Source: DASXVX01 sp036504075 (GTDB taxonomy: Bacteria; Bacillota; Sulfobacillia; Symbiobacteriales; Symbiobacteriaceae). Taken from it: a stretch of DNA of 64,000 bases. The notes beneath the pieces are model-generated. The model was not told the DNA's origin. It searched no databases and saw only the letters and a program-made list of their open reading frames with translations. The stretch is taken from the NCBI GenBank assembly GCA_036504075.1, contig DASXVX010000022.1, positions 124,001 through 188,000 of the forward strand, written 5' to 3'. Numbering within the stretch: the stretch's first letter is position 1; the number at the start of each line of letters is the position of its first letter. Shown piece by piece: positions 25,609 through 33,697 of this stretch. The position numbers and the translations under genes are program-made.

Positions 25609-26205
25609 CTACTGGTGTCGCTGCTGTGTACTCTCAGTCCCGTCGCCCCTGGCAGAATCCAATCCCGCGCTTTTAGGGGGTCCGGCCGGGGCCTTGCTGC
25701 CCCCGTCCGGGGGTTCCGACAGGATGACAACGGGTGCGGCAGTCACGATTAATCCCAGGAGTGCCACCGTCAGCACACCAACGATGATGAGGTATGCCAA
25801 CCAGTCGGCGTTACGGAGAAGCGTTTTCGTGAAATCCTTCATTGCCTGGATCGCCTGGCCGGCTACGTCCTTCCAGTTGCCCGTGCATTTGTCGAAGACA
25901 ACTTTACTTGACTCACTCTCCCAGACGTAAAGGCAGGACGTTGACCCGCGTTGATACTTGGTGATGTGAAAGTTGGCGACAGGAACAAAAACGGGCGCAG
26001 ACTGCTTGTCCACATGGAAATTGGTGTGGTTTACGGTCCCTACTTTCGGCCCGGCGTACCCGACATGCGGGTTCGTAAGGTAGAGCTTGAGATTCCCCAC
26101 GGTGACGGGACCCCAGTAGAGTCCGGCACTGGCAGCAAAAGACTCTGAAGTCGCCGCCACGACGAACAAGGTCACGATCAGGATTCCAGAAATGAACCGC
26201 CTCAT
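25609..26205 (-). CDS. Hypothetical secreted/membrane-anchored protein
   Basis: The 198-aa protein begins at ATG 26205 with GGGGGAG 8-9 bases upstream. A signal peptide MRRFISGILIVTLFVVAATS is followed by an extracytoplasmic domain (VTVGNLKLYLTNPHVGYAGP, with two Cys in SCLYVWES and FDKCTGNW). A transmembrane helix comes near residue 140-162 (WLAYLIIVGVLTVALLGLIV), then a short Pro-rich cytoplasmic tail. No family recognised. The 67-base gap to the next gene and same orientation suggest co-transcription with the acidic protein. Confidence 0.7.
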   Translation of the reverse strand: MRRFISGILIVTLFVVAATSESFAASAGLYWGPVTVGNLKLYLTNPHVGYAGPKVGTVNHTNFHVDKQSAPVFVPVANFHITKYQRGSTSCLYVWESESSKVVFDKCTGNWKDVAGQAIQAMKDFTKTLLRNADWLAYLIIVGVLTVALLGLIVTAAPVVILSEPPDGGSKAPAGPPKSAGLDSARGDGTESTQQRHQ

Positions 26206-26372
26206 CCGGATGACTCCCCCTCGCCTTTCCTCTTTGGCCGTTGGGTATATTACCACAACATGGTTATGGATCCCTTTTCCCCGCCAGGTCATTTATGCCG
26301 ATAAGGAGCGCACCTTTGCTAGTTTCAAGCGATCCATTCGATAGCGTTCGCATTAGCCGGGCCTCGGTTAGG

Positions 26373-26430
26373 CTGGTCCTGCATGTCGTCTACCTCGTCG
26401 TCAGTCAAAGGCAATGCCCGCCCGCCGCCC
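26373..26430 (-). pseudogene. Truncated duplicate of the 3' end of the gene at 25005-25541
   Basis: On the - strand this strip reads ALPLTDDEVDDMQDQP, against VVPLTDDEVEDMQEQL in the intact gene. At the DNA level CCTCGTCGTCAGTCAAAGGC matches CCTCATCGTCAGTCAAAGGC (25062-25081) with one change. No complete gene surrounds it, so it is a relic of a duplication followed by deletion. Confidence 0.65.
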
Positions 26431-26449
26431 CTGGCCATCAATGAGTGAA

Positions 26450-26484
26450 GGGCCGAACCCCGCAGCATCCGCGGGATTCGGCCC
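26450..26484 (-). terminator. Hairpin after the lipase-like gene
   Basis: GGGCCGAACCCCGC pairs with GCGGGATTCGGCCC (one bulge) just beyond the stop codon at 26491. The T-run is weak on both strands. Confidence 0.6.
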
Positions 26485-26490
26485 CATTCA

Positions 26491-28839
26491 TTACTGCGCC
26501 TTCAGGAACTCCAGCACTTTCGTCATGACGAACGGGTTGGTCACGAGCCCCGTGTGCTCCAGCAGGCTGTCGTCGCCGTACGGGCCGGCGCCGCCCACCA
26601 GCGTCAGGACCTGCGCGCCCGGGGCGTTCAGGTTCAGGCCGTTCGGGCCCTTCCGCTCGGCGCTGATCCGGGGCACCGTCCCGTCGCCCGGCCCGGTCTT
26701 CGCGAACTCGTACGAGACGGTCTCCTCCGCCTGGCCGCCAAACTCCGTCTGCGACGTAATCTGCATCTGATGCTTTTCCCGCAGCGTCTGCGGGGTGTCG
26801 GTGGCCGCCTGTACGCCGACGATGTGGAAGTACCGCACGCCGGTGGTGTCGTTGCGCCAGTCGTCCTGTGCGTTGCCGCCGGCGCTGTAGCCGTGGAAGG
26901 CGGAGTTGTTCTGCGCCGCCCTCCAGCCCGTGTAAGTTGGCTTGCTGAACAGGGTTTCCACCGGGCCGCCCGGGCCCATCAGTTGGTTGTACGAGACGAA
27001 CTCCGTCTCGTCTCCGGCCCAGGGTTGGCGGCTGTAGGGCCGTCCGCCCATCGCGAAGTAGCTTGGCGGCGTCATCAGCTCATGGATGCCGGGGAAGTAG
27101 GCCAGCATCGCCTTGAGGTCCGCCGAGTAGACCAGTGCGGCGCCCCAATCGGACCAGCCGGTGCCGGTGGTGCCGGCGATCATCTGGTAGAGCGGTTTCG
27201 GCGAGCCCAGCCACGGCGTGGCGACGGTGATCAGCTTGTTCACCTTGCCCGGATTGTCGATGATGTACCGGCGGGCGACCAGGCCGCCCATGCTGTGGGC
27301 GACGATGTCGACTTTCTTGTCCGGGTAGAAGCGCTGGACGCAATCCACGTACCCCTTCAGCGCCCGGGCGCTGTCCGCGTTGCTCATCCGCCAGTCGTAG
27401 GCGAAGACGAAGAGCTTGGGCTTGTCCGCCTTCTGCGTCAGATCGCACCCGGCGCTGGTCCGGCGGCGCAGGTCGCCGCCCACCTGGTATTCCCGGTAGC
27501 CGGCCGCGGCGAGCTCGTTCAGGAGCGGCCCATAGACCTGGGCGCTGCCGTTGGCGCGGATGACGTCGGTGGGGACGACCGCCTGGTGGGGGCCGGTGGC
27601 GGGGTCCAGGCTGAGCTTGAGGAAATCCTGATGGACGGATTCCATCAGCAGCGATGCCCCGGGACCGCCCGGCGGCCACAGAATATGCCCGTCGAGCGCC
27701 ATCAGCTGGCTGCCGATGACGCCGGGGATGAACACGACCGGATTGACCCGGTCGACCTCGCCCGGTGCGAAGACCCACGAGACGGCCACCTGGAAAGCGG
27801 TGCCGGCCGTCCCCCACATGGTCAGGCGGAACGGTACGGGCGGATCGGCATAGGTGGCGCCTGCGTCAATTTTCAGGGTGAACGTCGCGCTCGGGTCATG
27901 GACGTACTTGCCGCGCTGGAGGCTGATGCCCGGCTTGAGGATGTAGCCCGGCGTGCCGTAGCGCCAGGAATCGACCTTCGTGGACTCCAGCAGGTTGACG
28001 GCCGGCCCGGCGTCGGCAATCCGGTAGTCGGCGTAAGCGAAGACGCCGCCGTCGCCGCCGCCCAGCAGCGTCAGGGAAACGGTGTCCCCCGCGCAGAAGG
28101 AGGCGGGCACGCCGACCGGGGTGAGCGTAGTGGTCAGCTTGGGTCCGGCATTCGACACGTTCTGGACATTATGGCCTGTGACCGGGTCGTGGTAAGTGCC
28201 CACCGTGCCATTGTTGATGGCGGTGAGCGTCGAGCCGGACAGGCTGTACGAATAGACGGTGGGGTAGTCGGTATGCCCGATGACTTCCGGCTCGCCGCGG
28301 CTCCAGCAGGTCTTGCCGGTCCCGGCGCCGCCCCCTGCGGCAGCCCCGGCAGGATCCCCGGTGGCAGCGCCCGAGCCGCCGCTCTGGCCCGTGGGGGTAC
28401 CCGGGTTTGTGGCCGGCTTCCTGGTCAGCTTGACGGCCTGCGCACCGGCGTCCCAGGCGACGGCAAAGCCGAAGGCCTCGCCCAGAAACCGGACGGGCAC
28501 GAAGGTCCGACCGTCGATGATCTGCGCGGCCACGTCCAGGGTGACCGGCTTGTTGTCCACGATCGCCAATGCCTTCCCGATGGTGAGGCTCACGGCGTGG
28601 CCACCGACCACTGTGACCGTCTTTGTGGCAGCGTTCCACTGAACCGTGGCGCCCAGCGCTTCGGCCACGGCGCGCACCGGGACGAGCGTACGGCCGTCCA
28701 CGATGAGTGGCGCCGCATCCGCCGCGATCTCCCGACCCTCGACGAACATGCGGATGCGACCGGCCGCAGCAGCGCCGGGGAACACCCAGACAATCAGCAG
28801 CAGGGTCGCCAGGAACAGAGCAGCGGCAGAGCGGCGCAT
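26491..28839 (-). CDS. Secreted stalk-domain protein with LCAT/lipase-like alpha/beta-hydrolase domain
   Basis: About 782 aa. After a signal peptide the protein has a copper-amine-oxidase N-terminal domain (residues 30-140; IVDGRTLVPVRAVAEALGA and IIDGRTFVPVRFLGEAFG), a Gly/Ala linker, and a beta-rich segment. It ends in a lecithin:cholesterol-acyltransferase-like hydrolase beginning NPVVFIPGVIGSQLMALDG, with the nucleophile elbow IVAHSMGGLVARRY. The Asp/His of the triad lie beyond, His probably in LLEHTGLVTN. It may hydrolyse or transfer acyl chains at the cell surface. The ATG at 28839 is preferred over 28845 because GGAGGG is then properly spaced. A single gene flanked by a hairpin. Confidence 0.85.
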   Translation of the reverse strand: MRRSAAALFLATLLLIVWVFPGAAAAGRIRMFVEGREIAADAAPLIVDGRTLVPVRAVAEALGATVQWNAATKTVTVVGGHAVSLTIGKALAIVDNKPVTLDVAAQIIDGRTFVPVRFLGEAFGFAVAWDAGAQAVKLTRKPATNPGTPTGQSGGSGAATGDPAGAAAGGGAGTGKTCWSRGEPEVIGHTDYPTVYSYSLSGSTLTAINNGTVGTYHDPVTGHNVQNVSNAGPKLTTTLTPVGVPASFCAGDTVSLTLLGGGDGGVFAYADYRIADAGPAVNLLESTKVDSWRYGTPGYILKPGISLQRGKYVHDPSATFTLKIDAGATYADPPVPFRLTMWGTAGTAFQVAVSWVFAPGEVDRVNPVVFIPGVIGSQLMALDGHILWPPGGPGASLLMESVHQDFLKLSLDPATGPHQAVVPTDVIRANGSAQVYGPLLNELAAAGYREYQVGGDLRRRTSAGCDLTQKADKPKLFVFAYDWRMSNADSARALKGYVDCVQRFYPDKKVDIVAHSMGGLVARRYIIDNPGKVNKLITVATPWLGSPKPLYQMIAGTTGTGWSDWGAALVYSADLKAMLAYFPGIHELMTPPSYFAMGGRPYSRQPWAGDETEFVSYNQLMGPGGPVETLFSKPTYTGWRAAQNNSAFHGYSAGGNAQDDWRNDTTGVRYFHIVGVQAATDTPQTLREKHQMQITSQTEFGGQAEETVSYEFAKTGPGDGTVPRISAERKGPNGLNLNAPGAQVLTLVGGAGPYGDDSLLEHTGLVTNPFVMTKVLEFLKAQ

Positions 28840-28845
28840 GCGCAT

Positions 28846-29025
28846 CCCTCCAGGGCGGCGAGTTGGGTATGCCTGGACAGATACCAGAGCGACCGCCCGA
28901 TTCCTGCCGAATGGAGCGCATCGTTGTCGAAAATTGTCGCCTATCGAGCCAATGGACCCCTGCTGCAGGGACTACCCCTGCCTTCTCCAGCCCGCCGGGT
29001 CCCGGAAGGTCCCCGGCGGTCAAAA
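28846..29025. other. Intergenic region upstream of the lipase-like gene
   Basis: Apart from a hairpin made by CCGCCGGG/CCCCGGCGG at about 28993-29019, I see no gene. Promoter elements for the - strand lipase gene should lie here, but no clear -35/-10 pair could be fitted. Confidence 0.35.
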
Positions 29026-29172
29026 TCAGGGGATGATCAGCTTGGAATAGTTCAGGCAGGGCTGCCGGCTGGTCGCATCCGGATTGGCCTGGCAATCGTC
29101 CGGTACGATGATGACCCCCGATTCGCTCCCGCCAGGCGCTTCCGTATAAGCCTCCGAAGGAATATGCCACAC
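29026..29172 (-). CDS. Possible 48-aa peptide or gene remnant
   Basis: A GTG at 29172 with AGAGG 5 bases upstream opens a 48-codon frame reading VWHIPSEAYTEAPGGSESGV and ending NYSKLIIP, with two Cys. The composition is protein-like, unlike the other five frames here, and a stop codon lies just upstream, so this could be a microprotein or the 3' relic of a lost secreted-protein gene. No family recognised. Confidence 0.3.
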   Translation of the reverse strand: MWHIPSEAYTEAPGGSESGVIIVPDDCQANPDATSRQPCLNYSKLIIP

Positions 29173-29291
29173 TCCCCCCCTCTACTTCCTAAATGTATAA
29201 ACGAAATCGCTCAGGAATTGTTCGACCGGCCTTGCAACCCAGCCCGCCCCCGACCCGTCTATCAGGGCGGAAACCAATTGGAGGTGTTCAT

Positions 29292-30089
29292 ATGTATCCA
29301 TGGATCACGCGAACCGGTGCTGCCCTGTGCCTCCTGACCGCACTCGCCACGCCCGCCTGGGCGGCCGGCCCCGCCACCGGCCGGCCCGCGCCCGTGCTCA
29401 TATCCGCACCCGCACCCAGGCAAGACCAGGCGCCCGCCGCCGTCACGGTCAACGGCACGGCCGTGGCCTTCGACCAGGGACCCGCAGTGGTGGACGGCGT
29501 GCTCATGGTCCCGCTGCGCTTCATCGCCGAAGCGGCCGGCGGCCAGGTGACCTGGGAGGCCGAGACCCGCACCGTGCACGTCCGGATGCCCGACCGCACG
29601 ATCATGGTCCAGATCGGCGAGGCTAAAGCCGAAATGAATCAGGACGGGGTGGCCTACTTCGCCCGGAACCTGATCGCGATGGAAAAGGCCCCGATTCTGC
29701 TCCGGGGCCGGACGCTGATTTCCGCCGACGCGCTCACCAGCATCTTCGGCTTCGGCATGAACCCCGGCCCGGACGGCACCCTCAGCCTGATCATGGTGAC
29801 CGGCGTGGCCACCAGCAAGGCGGACCTGGGCACCATCGCCAAAGTGGCGACGGGCGACCGCCCGCGCATTCTGATCTCCGGCCCCGCCATGGCCAACGGA
29901 GAGCCCAGCCTCATCTGGGCGGTCATCACGGACCAGACCCGAATCATCGTTCAGGAAGCCGGGCAAACGCACCCCGGCACGGCAGCTGACCTGCAGGTCG
30001 GCCGGCAGGTGGCGGTCAGGTTTGCGGGTCCGCTCCTCATGTCCTACCCGGCCCAGGGGGCCGCTGCCGAGATCGAGGTCCAGAAGTAG
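29292..30089 (+). CDS. Secreted copper-amine-oxidase-like stalk-domain protein
   Basis: The 265-aa protein starts at ATG 29292 with GGAGG 8 bases upstream; the longer frame upstream has no ribosome site. A signal peptide (ending ATPAWAAG) is followed by a stalk domain: VNGTAVAFDQGPAVVDGVLM, VPLRFIAEAAGGQVTWEAET and a second half ILLRGRTLISADALTSIFGF. The last 90 residues are an unassigned beta-rich domain. It has no catalytic domain. Monocistronic, with a hairpin terminator. Such proteins are thought to be surface or cell-wall-associated; the role is unknown. Confidence 0.85.
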   Translation: MYPWITRTGAALCLLTALATPAWAAGPATGRPAPVLISAPAPRQDQAPAAVTVNGTAVAFDQGPAVVDGVLMVPLRFIAEAAGGQVTWEAETRTVHVRMPDRTIMVQIGEAKAEMNQDGVAYFARNLIAMEKAPILLRGRTLISADALTSIFGFGMNPGPDGTLSLIMVTGVATSKADLGTIAKVATGDRPRILISGPAMANGEPSLIWAVITDQTRIIVQEAGQTHPGTAADLQVGRQVAVRFAGPLLMSYPAQGAAAEIEVQK

Positions 30090-30099
30090 CAGCAGAAAA

Positions 30100-30132
30100 G
30101 CGGGCGATCTCGCCAATAGCGGGATCGCCCGC
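30100..30132 (+). terminator. Terminator of the 265-aa stalk-protein gene
   Basis: GCGGGCGATC and GATCGCCCGC form a 10-bp stem over a 13-base loop, followed by GATCGTTCTTCC. Confidence 0.65.
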
Positions 30133-30257
30133 GATCGTTCTTCCCCACAGCCTGGGGCCTGGACCCTTGCCGTGCTCACCATTTACTGACACTGTAACCT
30201 CACCCTTCTCCGCCCATTTGTACTCTTATTTCGGGGGACATGGGTGTCTCACCTATG

Positions 30258-30285
30258 TTGACACAGAGGGCGGGTGGTATATTTT
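30258..30285 (+). promoter_or_regulatory. Promoter of the collapsed Bce module
   Basis: A perfect TTGACA (30258-30263) is followed after 16 bases by TATTTT (30280-30285); TATATT two bases earlier is an alternative -10. It is the best sigma-A promoter in this part of the window, yet it drives a pseudogene through a 365-base leader. Confidence 0.6.
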
Positions 30286-30650
30286 GGGCAATTTTAGGGT
30301 CATTTTCTAGGGTTTTGGAGTCAACCCTCGCCGATTCCGAAAGATATTATCAGTAGCAAGCGCCTGAAGCTGTGATAATATCTTTCAGATCGCCCAAAAG
30401 GGGACCGATTTGCGGTCCAAGCGAGCTCAACAACTGGGGATACCCCCACTCTGGTTGGCTCATGGTGACATCCGCCGCCAAAGATTTCGCCGGCGCCAGG
30501 GTGCAGGTCCCCGCCCGGTCAGGCAGCCTCCCGGGCACGTGCGCCAAACCGGCTGTTTCACTTATTAACCAAAACACGCAGTTGCGGCTACTCCGGCAGG
30601 AATCGCTCCCCTCCCAATGGAAACCAGACCGGTGAGAGGAGGCCTGCCCC
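30286..30650 (+). other. Long structured leader, no ORF
   Basis: The leader from the predicted promoter to the response-regulator start has the inverted repeat above plus smaller hairpins such as GGACCGATTTGCGGTCC and GGGGATACCCCC. I could not match it to any riboswitch class I know. Confidence 0.4.
30339..30386 (+). repeat. Perfect 14-bp inverted repeat in the leader
   Basis: GAAAGATATTATCA (30339-30352) is the exact reverse complement of TGATAATATCTTTC (30373-30386), with a 20-base spacer. It is much more AT-rich than its surroundings. It may be an operator for the Bce-type regulator, an RNA hairpin, or the ends of a small mobile remnant. Confidence 0.75.
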
Positions 30651-31912
30651 ATGCCCCATACCATCCTCATCGTCGAAGACGACGCCAAAATCGCGGCCGC
30701 CGTCGCCGCCTGTCTCGACCGCTACGGCTACACGCCCGTGCTGGTCGAAGACTTCCGCCAGGTGGAAGCCCAGGTGCTGAAGCGCAACCCGCACCTGGTG
30801 CTCATGGACGTCAACCTCCCCTACGCCGACGGGTTCCACCTGACGCGGGCCATCCGCCGGCACTCTGCCGTGCCGATCCTTTTCCTCTCCGCCCGGGCCG
30901 GGGACATGGAGCAGGTACTCGGCATGGAGTCCGGCGGCGACGACCACATCACCAAGCCGTTCCACCTCGACGTGCTGCTGGCCAAAATCAAGGCCGTACT
31001 CCGCCGGGCCTACGGCGAGTATGCCCAGGCCGGGCAGGGCCACCGCGGTGAGCCTGCTCTGCGCCGCCTATGCGCAGTCTGCGGAAATGGCCAGACAGCA
31101 CGTTCCGATCAGCCTGATGATGATGGGTGAGCCCAAGGGCGTGGGGCCGGCGGCCGTGGATGCGTTGCTGGAGCTGCACGACCTGTCCTGGTCGGGCCAG
31201 GCGGCGCTCCCGGCCATCCGGACGGTGTTGCAGCCGGCGGTCCGGGGTCAGAGCCTCTCGGCATCCGGCCTGGCGGTGGTCCCGGTCGGGGCGTTTAACC
31301 GCTGGCTGGCGGCGCTGACGCAGGAGCCGCCGTTGGACGTGCAGCCGGGAAAGGCGACGGTGGTGGTCATGTACCTGTGGAAGGCGGACTTGCCGGGGGC
31401 TGCGCTGCACCTGGTTTTCCGGGATTTCGAGCCCTGGCATTCCGGGTTCGCCTGCGCCGGGCCGGCGGGGGAACTGCCGCTGGGCGAGACCCGCGTGCTG
31501 CCGGCCCTTAACCTCACTACCCAAACGTCCCTGGTGGCGGTGGTGGACGAGGCCACGTTCGCCCAGCTGGCGGGCCCTGCTCATCCTCTTCTTTCTGGCG
31601 TCGGGCAACATGCTCTACTTTAAGCTGTTCACGGACCTGCAGGAGGACCGGCGGGAATTCCAGGCGCTCTACAAGCTGGGGCTGAAAGCGTAAGAGGTCC
31701 GGCACATCGTCTCGGTGCAAACGGCGGTGCTCTTTTTCGCCCCGCTGGCGGTGGCAGCGGCCCATTCGCTGGTGATTCTCCTGATGGTGGACAACATCCA
31801 CCGGTCGACGCTGTTCCCGGCCTTCGGACTCGTGACCCTGGCCTACCTGCTCCTGCACGGGTCGTACTTCCTGGTGACCCGACAAGCCTATATGAAAGCG
31901 GTCATAATATGA
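30651..31912 (+). pseudogene. Collapsed BceR-BceB antimicrobial-peptide detoxification module
   Basis: 30651-31020 encodes an intact BceR/OmpR-type receiver domain (ILIVEDDAKIA, phospho-Asp in LVLMDVNLP, ITKPFHLDVLLAKIKAVLRR), preceded by GAGAGGAGG, but the DNA-binding domain is missing. At about 31020-31045 the sequence switches frame into the extracellular domain of a BceB/FtsX-type permease (ISLMMMGEPKGVGPAAVDAL). It shifts frame again near 31580, carries an in-frame TAA at 31691 (GLKA*EVRHIV), and ends with the last permease helices (AVLFFAPLAVAAAHSLVILL to RQAYMKAVII). The kinase, ATPase and most of the permease are gone. One large deletion plus later point damage explains this. The 159-aa receiver-only product could still be made. 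Confidence 0.85.
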
Positions 31913-31929
31913 TTCCGCACAGTTCGACA

Positions 31930-31960
31930 AAGCCGCCCACCCCGCGCGGGGTCGGGCGGC
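31930..31960 (+). terminator. Hairpin after the permease remnant
   Basis: GCCGCCCACCCCG pairs with CGGGGTCGGGCGGC (one mismatch) right after the permease stop codon at 31912. No T-run follows. Confidence 0.5.
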
Positions 31961-32076
31961 TATGTATTGCAGCGTTATGCGAAAAAAATCTCCAATGTTT
32001 GCAGGAGTTTAGTTCAGGGCAACGAAATAAAATATCAGTCAGTTTCACAGTTATCCACAGGATGTGGCAAAACACG

Positions 32077-32826
32077 ATGTCATACATGGGCTTACTGACA
32101 GACATGATGGCACGCATCGGGCGTGTACATCTTCCCACCCTGGGCGACTCCATGTGGCCTACCATTTGTGCAGGCGACACGCTGGAGGTACTGCCCATCG
32201 ATGAGGCTACCGGCCCGCAGGTCGGGCAGGTTGTCGTTGTTGCTTGTGGCCCCTCTCGGTTCGCCGTCCAGCGGGTCGTTGCTCGTACGGACGAAGCCGT
32301 TATTCTGGTAGGCGATAACCGATTACTAGTGGAAGCCCCCACCCCGGTGTCGGATATTTTCGGCCGGGTTACGGCGGTGATCCGGAACGGGCGTCGTATC
32401 ACGCTCACCGAGGACCTCCCGTTTCCGACGGCGATCCGAGAGTTGGGCCATTGTGCCGGCATTGCGTGCGTTCAGGTTGTCCATCCGGGAGACAAGGCGG
32501 CAGCGGCCGGTCTGACGGCTCTTCCGCCCGCCGAGGCCCGGGAGTGGGTCCAGGCTCGCCGGCAAGCCGGTGTGCCCGTGCTCGCTCTGGCGGAACAGGG
32601 GCGCGGTGACTTCCGGACGCTGGCGCATTACGTCACGCACTATCCTGAAGTGGTGTTGATAGCGGGCCTGGTGTCCGGGTACGGCTGTGCAACGAACGCA
32701 AGCCTGGATCCGGACGTGGTCACGGAGGCGGTCCGGTTGCCCATCGCCAGTCTGGCGGACCTGCCGGCCTGGCTGGAGTCGTTCACGGCGCGTATCCGCC
32801 ACGATGCTTATTCGACAGCGATCTGA
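32077..32826 (+). CDS. Signal-peptidase/S24-like domain protein with unknown C-terminal domain
   Basis: About 249 aa. The N-terminal 95 residues match the peptidase S24/S26 fold: LPTLGDSMWPTICAGDTLEV places a Ser-Met pair as in LexA and signal peptidase I, and VVVVACGPSRFAVQRVVARTD continues the domain. The usual catalytic Lys is not obvious (VQRVV where signal peptidases have KR). Residues 110-249 form a separate domain (LGHCAGIACVQVVHP, YPEVVLIAGLVSG) that I do not recognise. Start uncertain: ATG 32077 is chosen, but 32062, 32086 and 32104 are in frame and none has a strong ribosome site. No transmembrane helix is seen. A bidirectional terminator follows. Confidence 0.6.
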   Translation: MSYMGLLTDMMARIGRVHLPTLGDSMWPTICAGDTLEVLPIDEATGPQVGQVVVVACGPSRFAVQRVVARTDEAVILVGDNRLLVEAPTPVSDIFGRVTAVIRNGRRITLTEDLPFPTAIRELGHCAGIACVQVVHPGDKAAAAGLTALPPAEAREWVQARRQAGVPVLALAEQGRGDFRTLAHYVTHYPEVVLIAGLVSGYGCATNASLDPDVVTEAVRLPIASLADLPAWLESFTARIRHDAYSTAI

Positions 32827-32850
32827 CTGGCCCGCATATGGCATGTAAAA

Positions 32851-32881
32851 CGGCTGCATCCCTGTGGATGCAGCCGTTTTT
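32851..32881. terminator. Bidirectional terminator
   Basis: CGGCTGCATCC and GGATGCAGCCG form a perfect 11-bp stem over CTGT, with TTTTT on the + side and AAAA before it, so it serves both convergent genes. Confidence 0.93.
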
Positions 32882-32890
32882 GCGCGGCGC

Positions 32891-33301
32891 CTACTTTTTG
32901 ACCACGATGGTCACCCGGAAAAACGGGCTGGCAATTTTGCAGGCCGGCGTCTCTTTCTGGCACGGATACGTCCCCACGGCTTGCAGTTCGGTCGTGCCGG
33001 GCTTCTGGGCCCTGAAGACGCCCTGCGAACCCCGAATGGGCATGATGCCCGGAACCCGGGCGACGACCGCGGTATCCAAGATGGTGAGTTCCCAGTCGGG
33101 CGGCGCTTCGCCCAGCACCAGGGCGAAGGTATCGCCGACTTTCAGCTCCAGCGTGTTGCCGTTGTCGGCCATGGTTACCTGCCGACCGGCTTTCCCGGGC
33201 GGCTGGCCCGGCCCGGGCGAGCCGGAGGGCTTGCCGAAGCAGCCGGTGGCAAGTGCGAGCGTAAGCGTCAGGGTCAGAGCGAGACCGATCGCTTTGCGCA
33301 T
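32891..33301 (-). CDS. Lipoprotein, possibly chagasin-like or Ig-like
   Basis: The 136-aa protein has a lipoprotein signal (lipobox LATGC, lipidated Cys at about residue 21), a Gly/Pro linker, and a beta domain with LKVGDTFALVLGEAPPDWEL, GVFRAQKPGTTELQAVGTYP and FFRVTIVVKK. The order 'VGDxFxLxL ... W ... GxxxFxAxKPGxxxL' is reminiscent of chagasin-type cysteine-protease inhibitors (I42), but the loops are not diagnostic. A candidate promoter (TTGTAG, 16 bases, TTATAC) lies at 33439-33412 on the - strand. Confidence 0.75.
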   Translation of the reverse strand: MRKAIGLALTLTLTLALATGCFGKPSGSPGPGQPPGKAGRQVTMADNGNTLELKVGDTFALVLGEAPPDWELTILDTAVVARVPGIMPIRGSQGVFRAQKPGTTELQAVGTYPCQKETPACKIASPFFRVTIVVKK

Positions 33302-33411
33302 TCTGTGACACCCCCTTTACCCAAAATGGACGGAGGCCGGCCGTGGCCGGTTTCAGGTCCGGGGTCATTTTGCCCGAAGCAGAGCGGGGTTGATTCTCTG
33401 CGGCGTGCGTG

Positions 33412-33439
33412 GTATAACTCCGGACGAGGTTGTCTACAA
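33412..33439 (-). promoter_or_regulatory. Promoter of the lipoprotein gene
   Basis: On the - strand TTGTAG (33439-33434) and TTATAC (33417-33412) are separated by 16 bases, about 110 bases upstream of the ATG. Confidence 0.5.
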
Positions 33440-33697
33440 TGGAATTGGGCGCTCGGTTACCCGAACGCCCAGGAGCCGGCAGGTACCGCCCCATCACAAC
33501 CGTGACGGCAGTGCCTTTCAACCGTGAAGTCTAGGGCTCTGCCGCTAGCTGCTAGCGGGAGAACACCAATCGGGCCAGAATCAGCAGGAGAACGGTGAGC
33601 GTTCTCCCGTCGATGGAACGCACCGCGCACCCTGTCAAAAGGTGGCGGTGCGTTCGGCATTTCGTTCGGCATTGCTCGACGAAATTCGCGGGGCGGG
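33440..33697. other. Hairpin-rich intergenic region
   Basis: No gene seen. It has three consecutive inverted repeats: CCGCTAGC/GCTAGCGG (33542-33558), GGAGAACG/CGTTCTCC (about 33590-33607) and the long hairpin GAACGCACCGC/GCGGTGCGTTC (33616-33626 with 33645-33655). The last lies downstream of the creatininase-family gene on the - strand and could stop its transcription. Confidence 0.5.

Noticed and set aside
26554..29337. A 927-aa + strand open frame across the lipase-like gene
   Set aside because: It is antisense to a gene with signal peptide, domain motifs and nucleophile elbow. Long antisense frames are common in GC-rich DNA with strong third-position bias, and its composition (Arg/Gly/Ala/His) is shadow-like.
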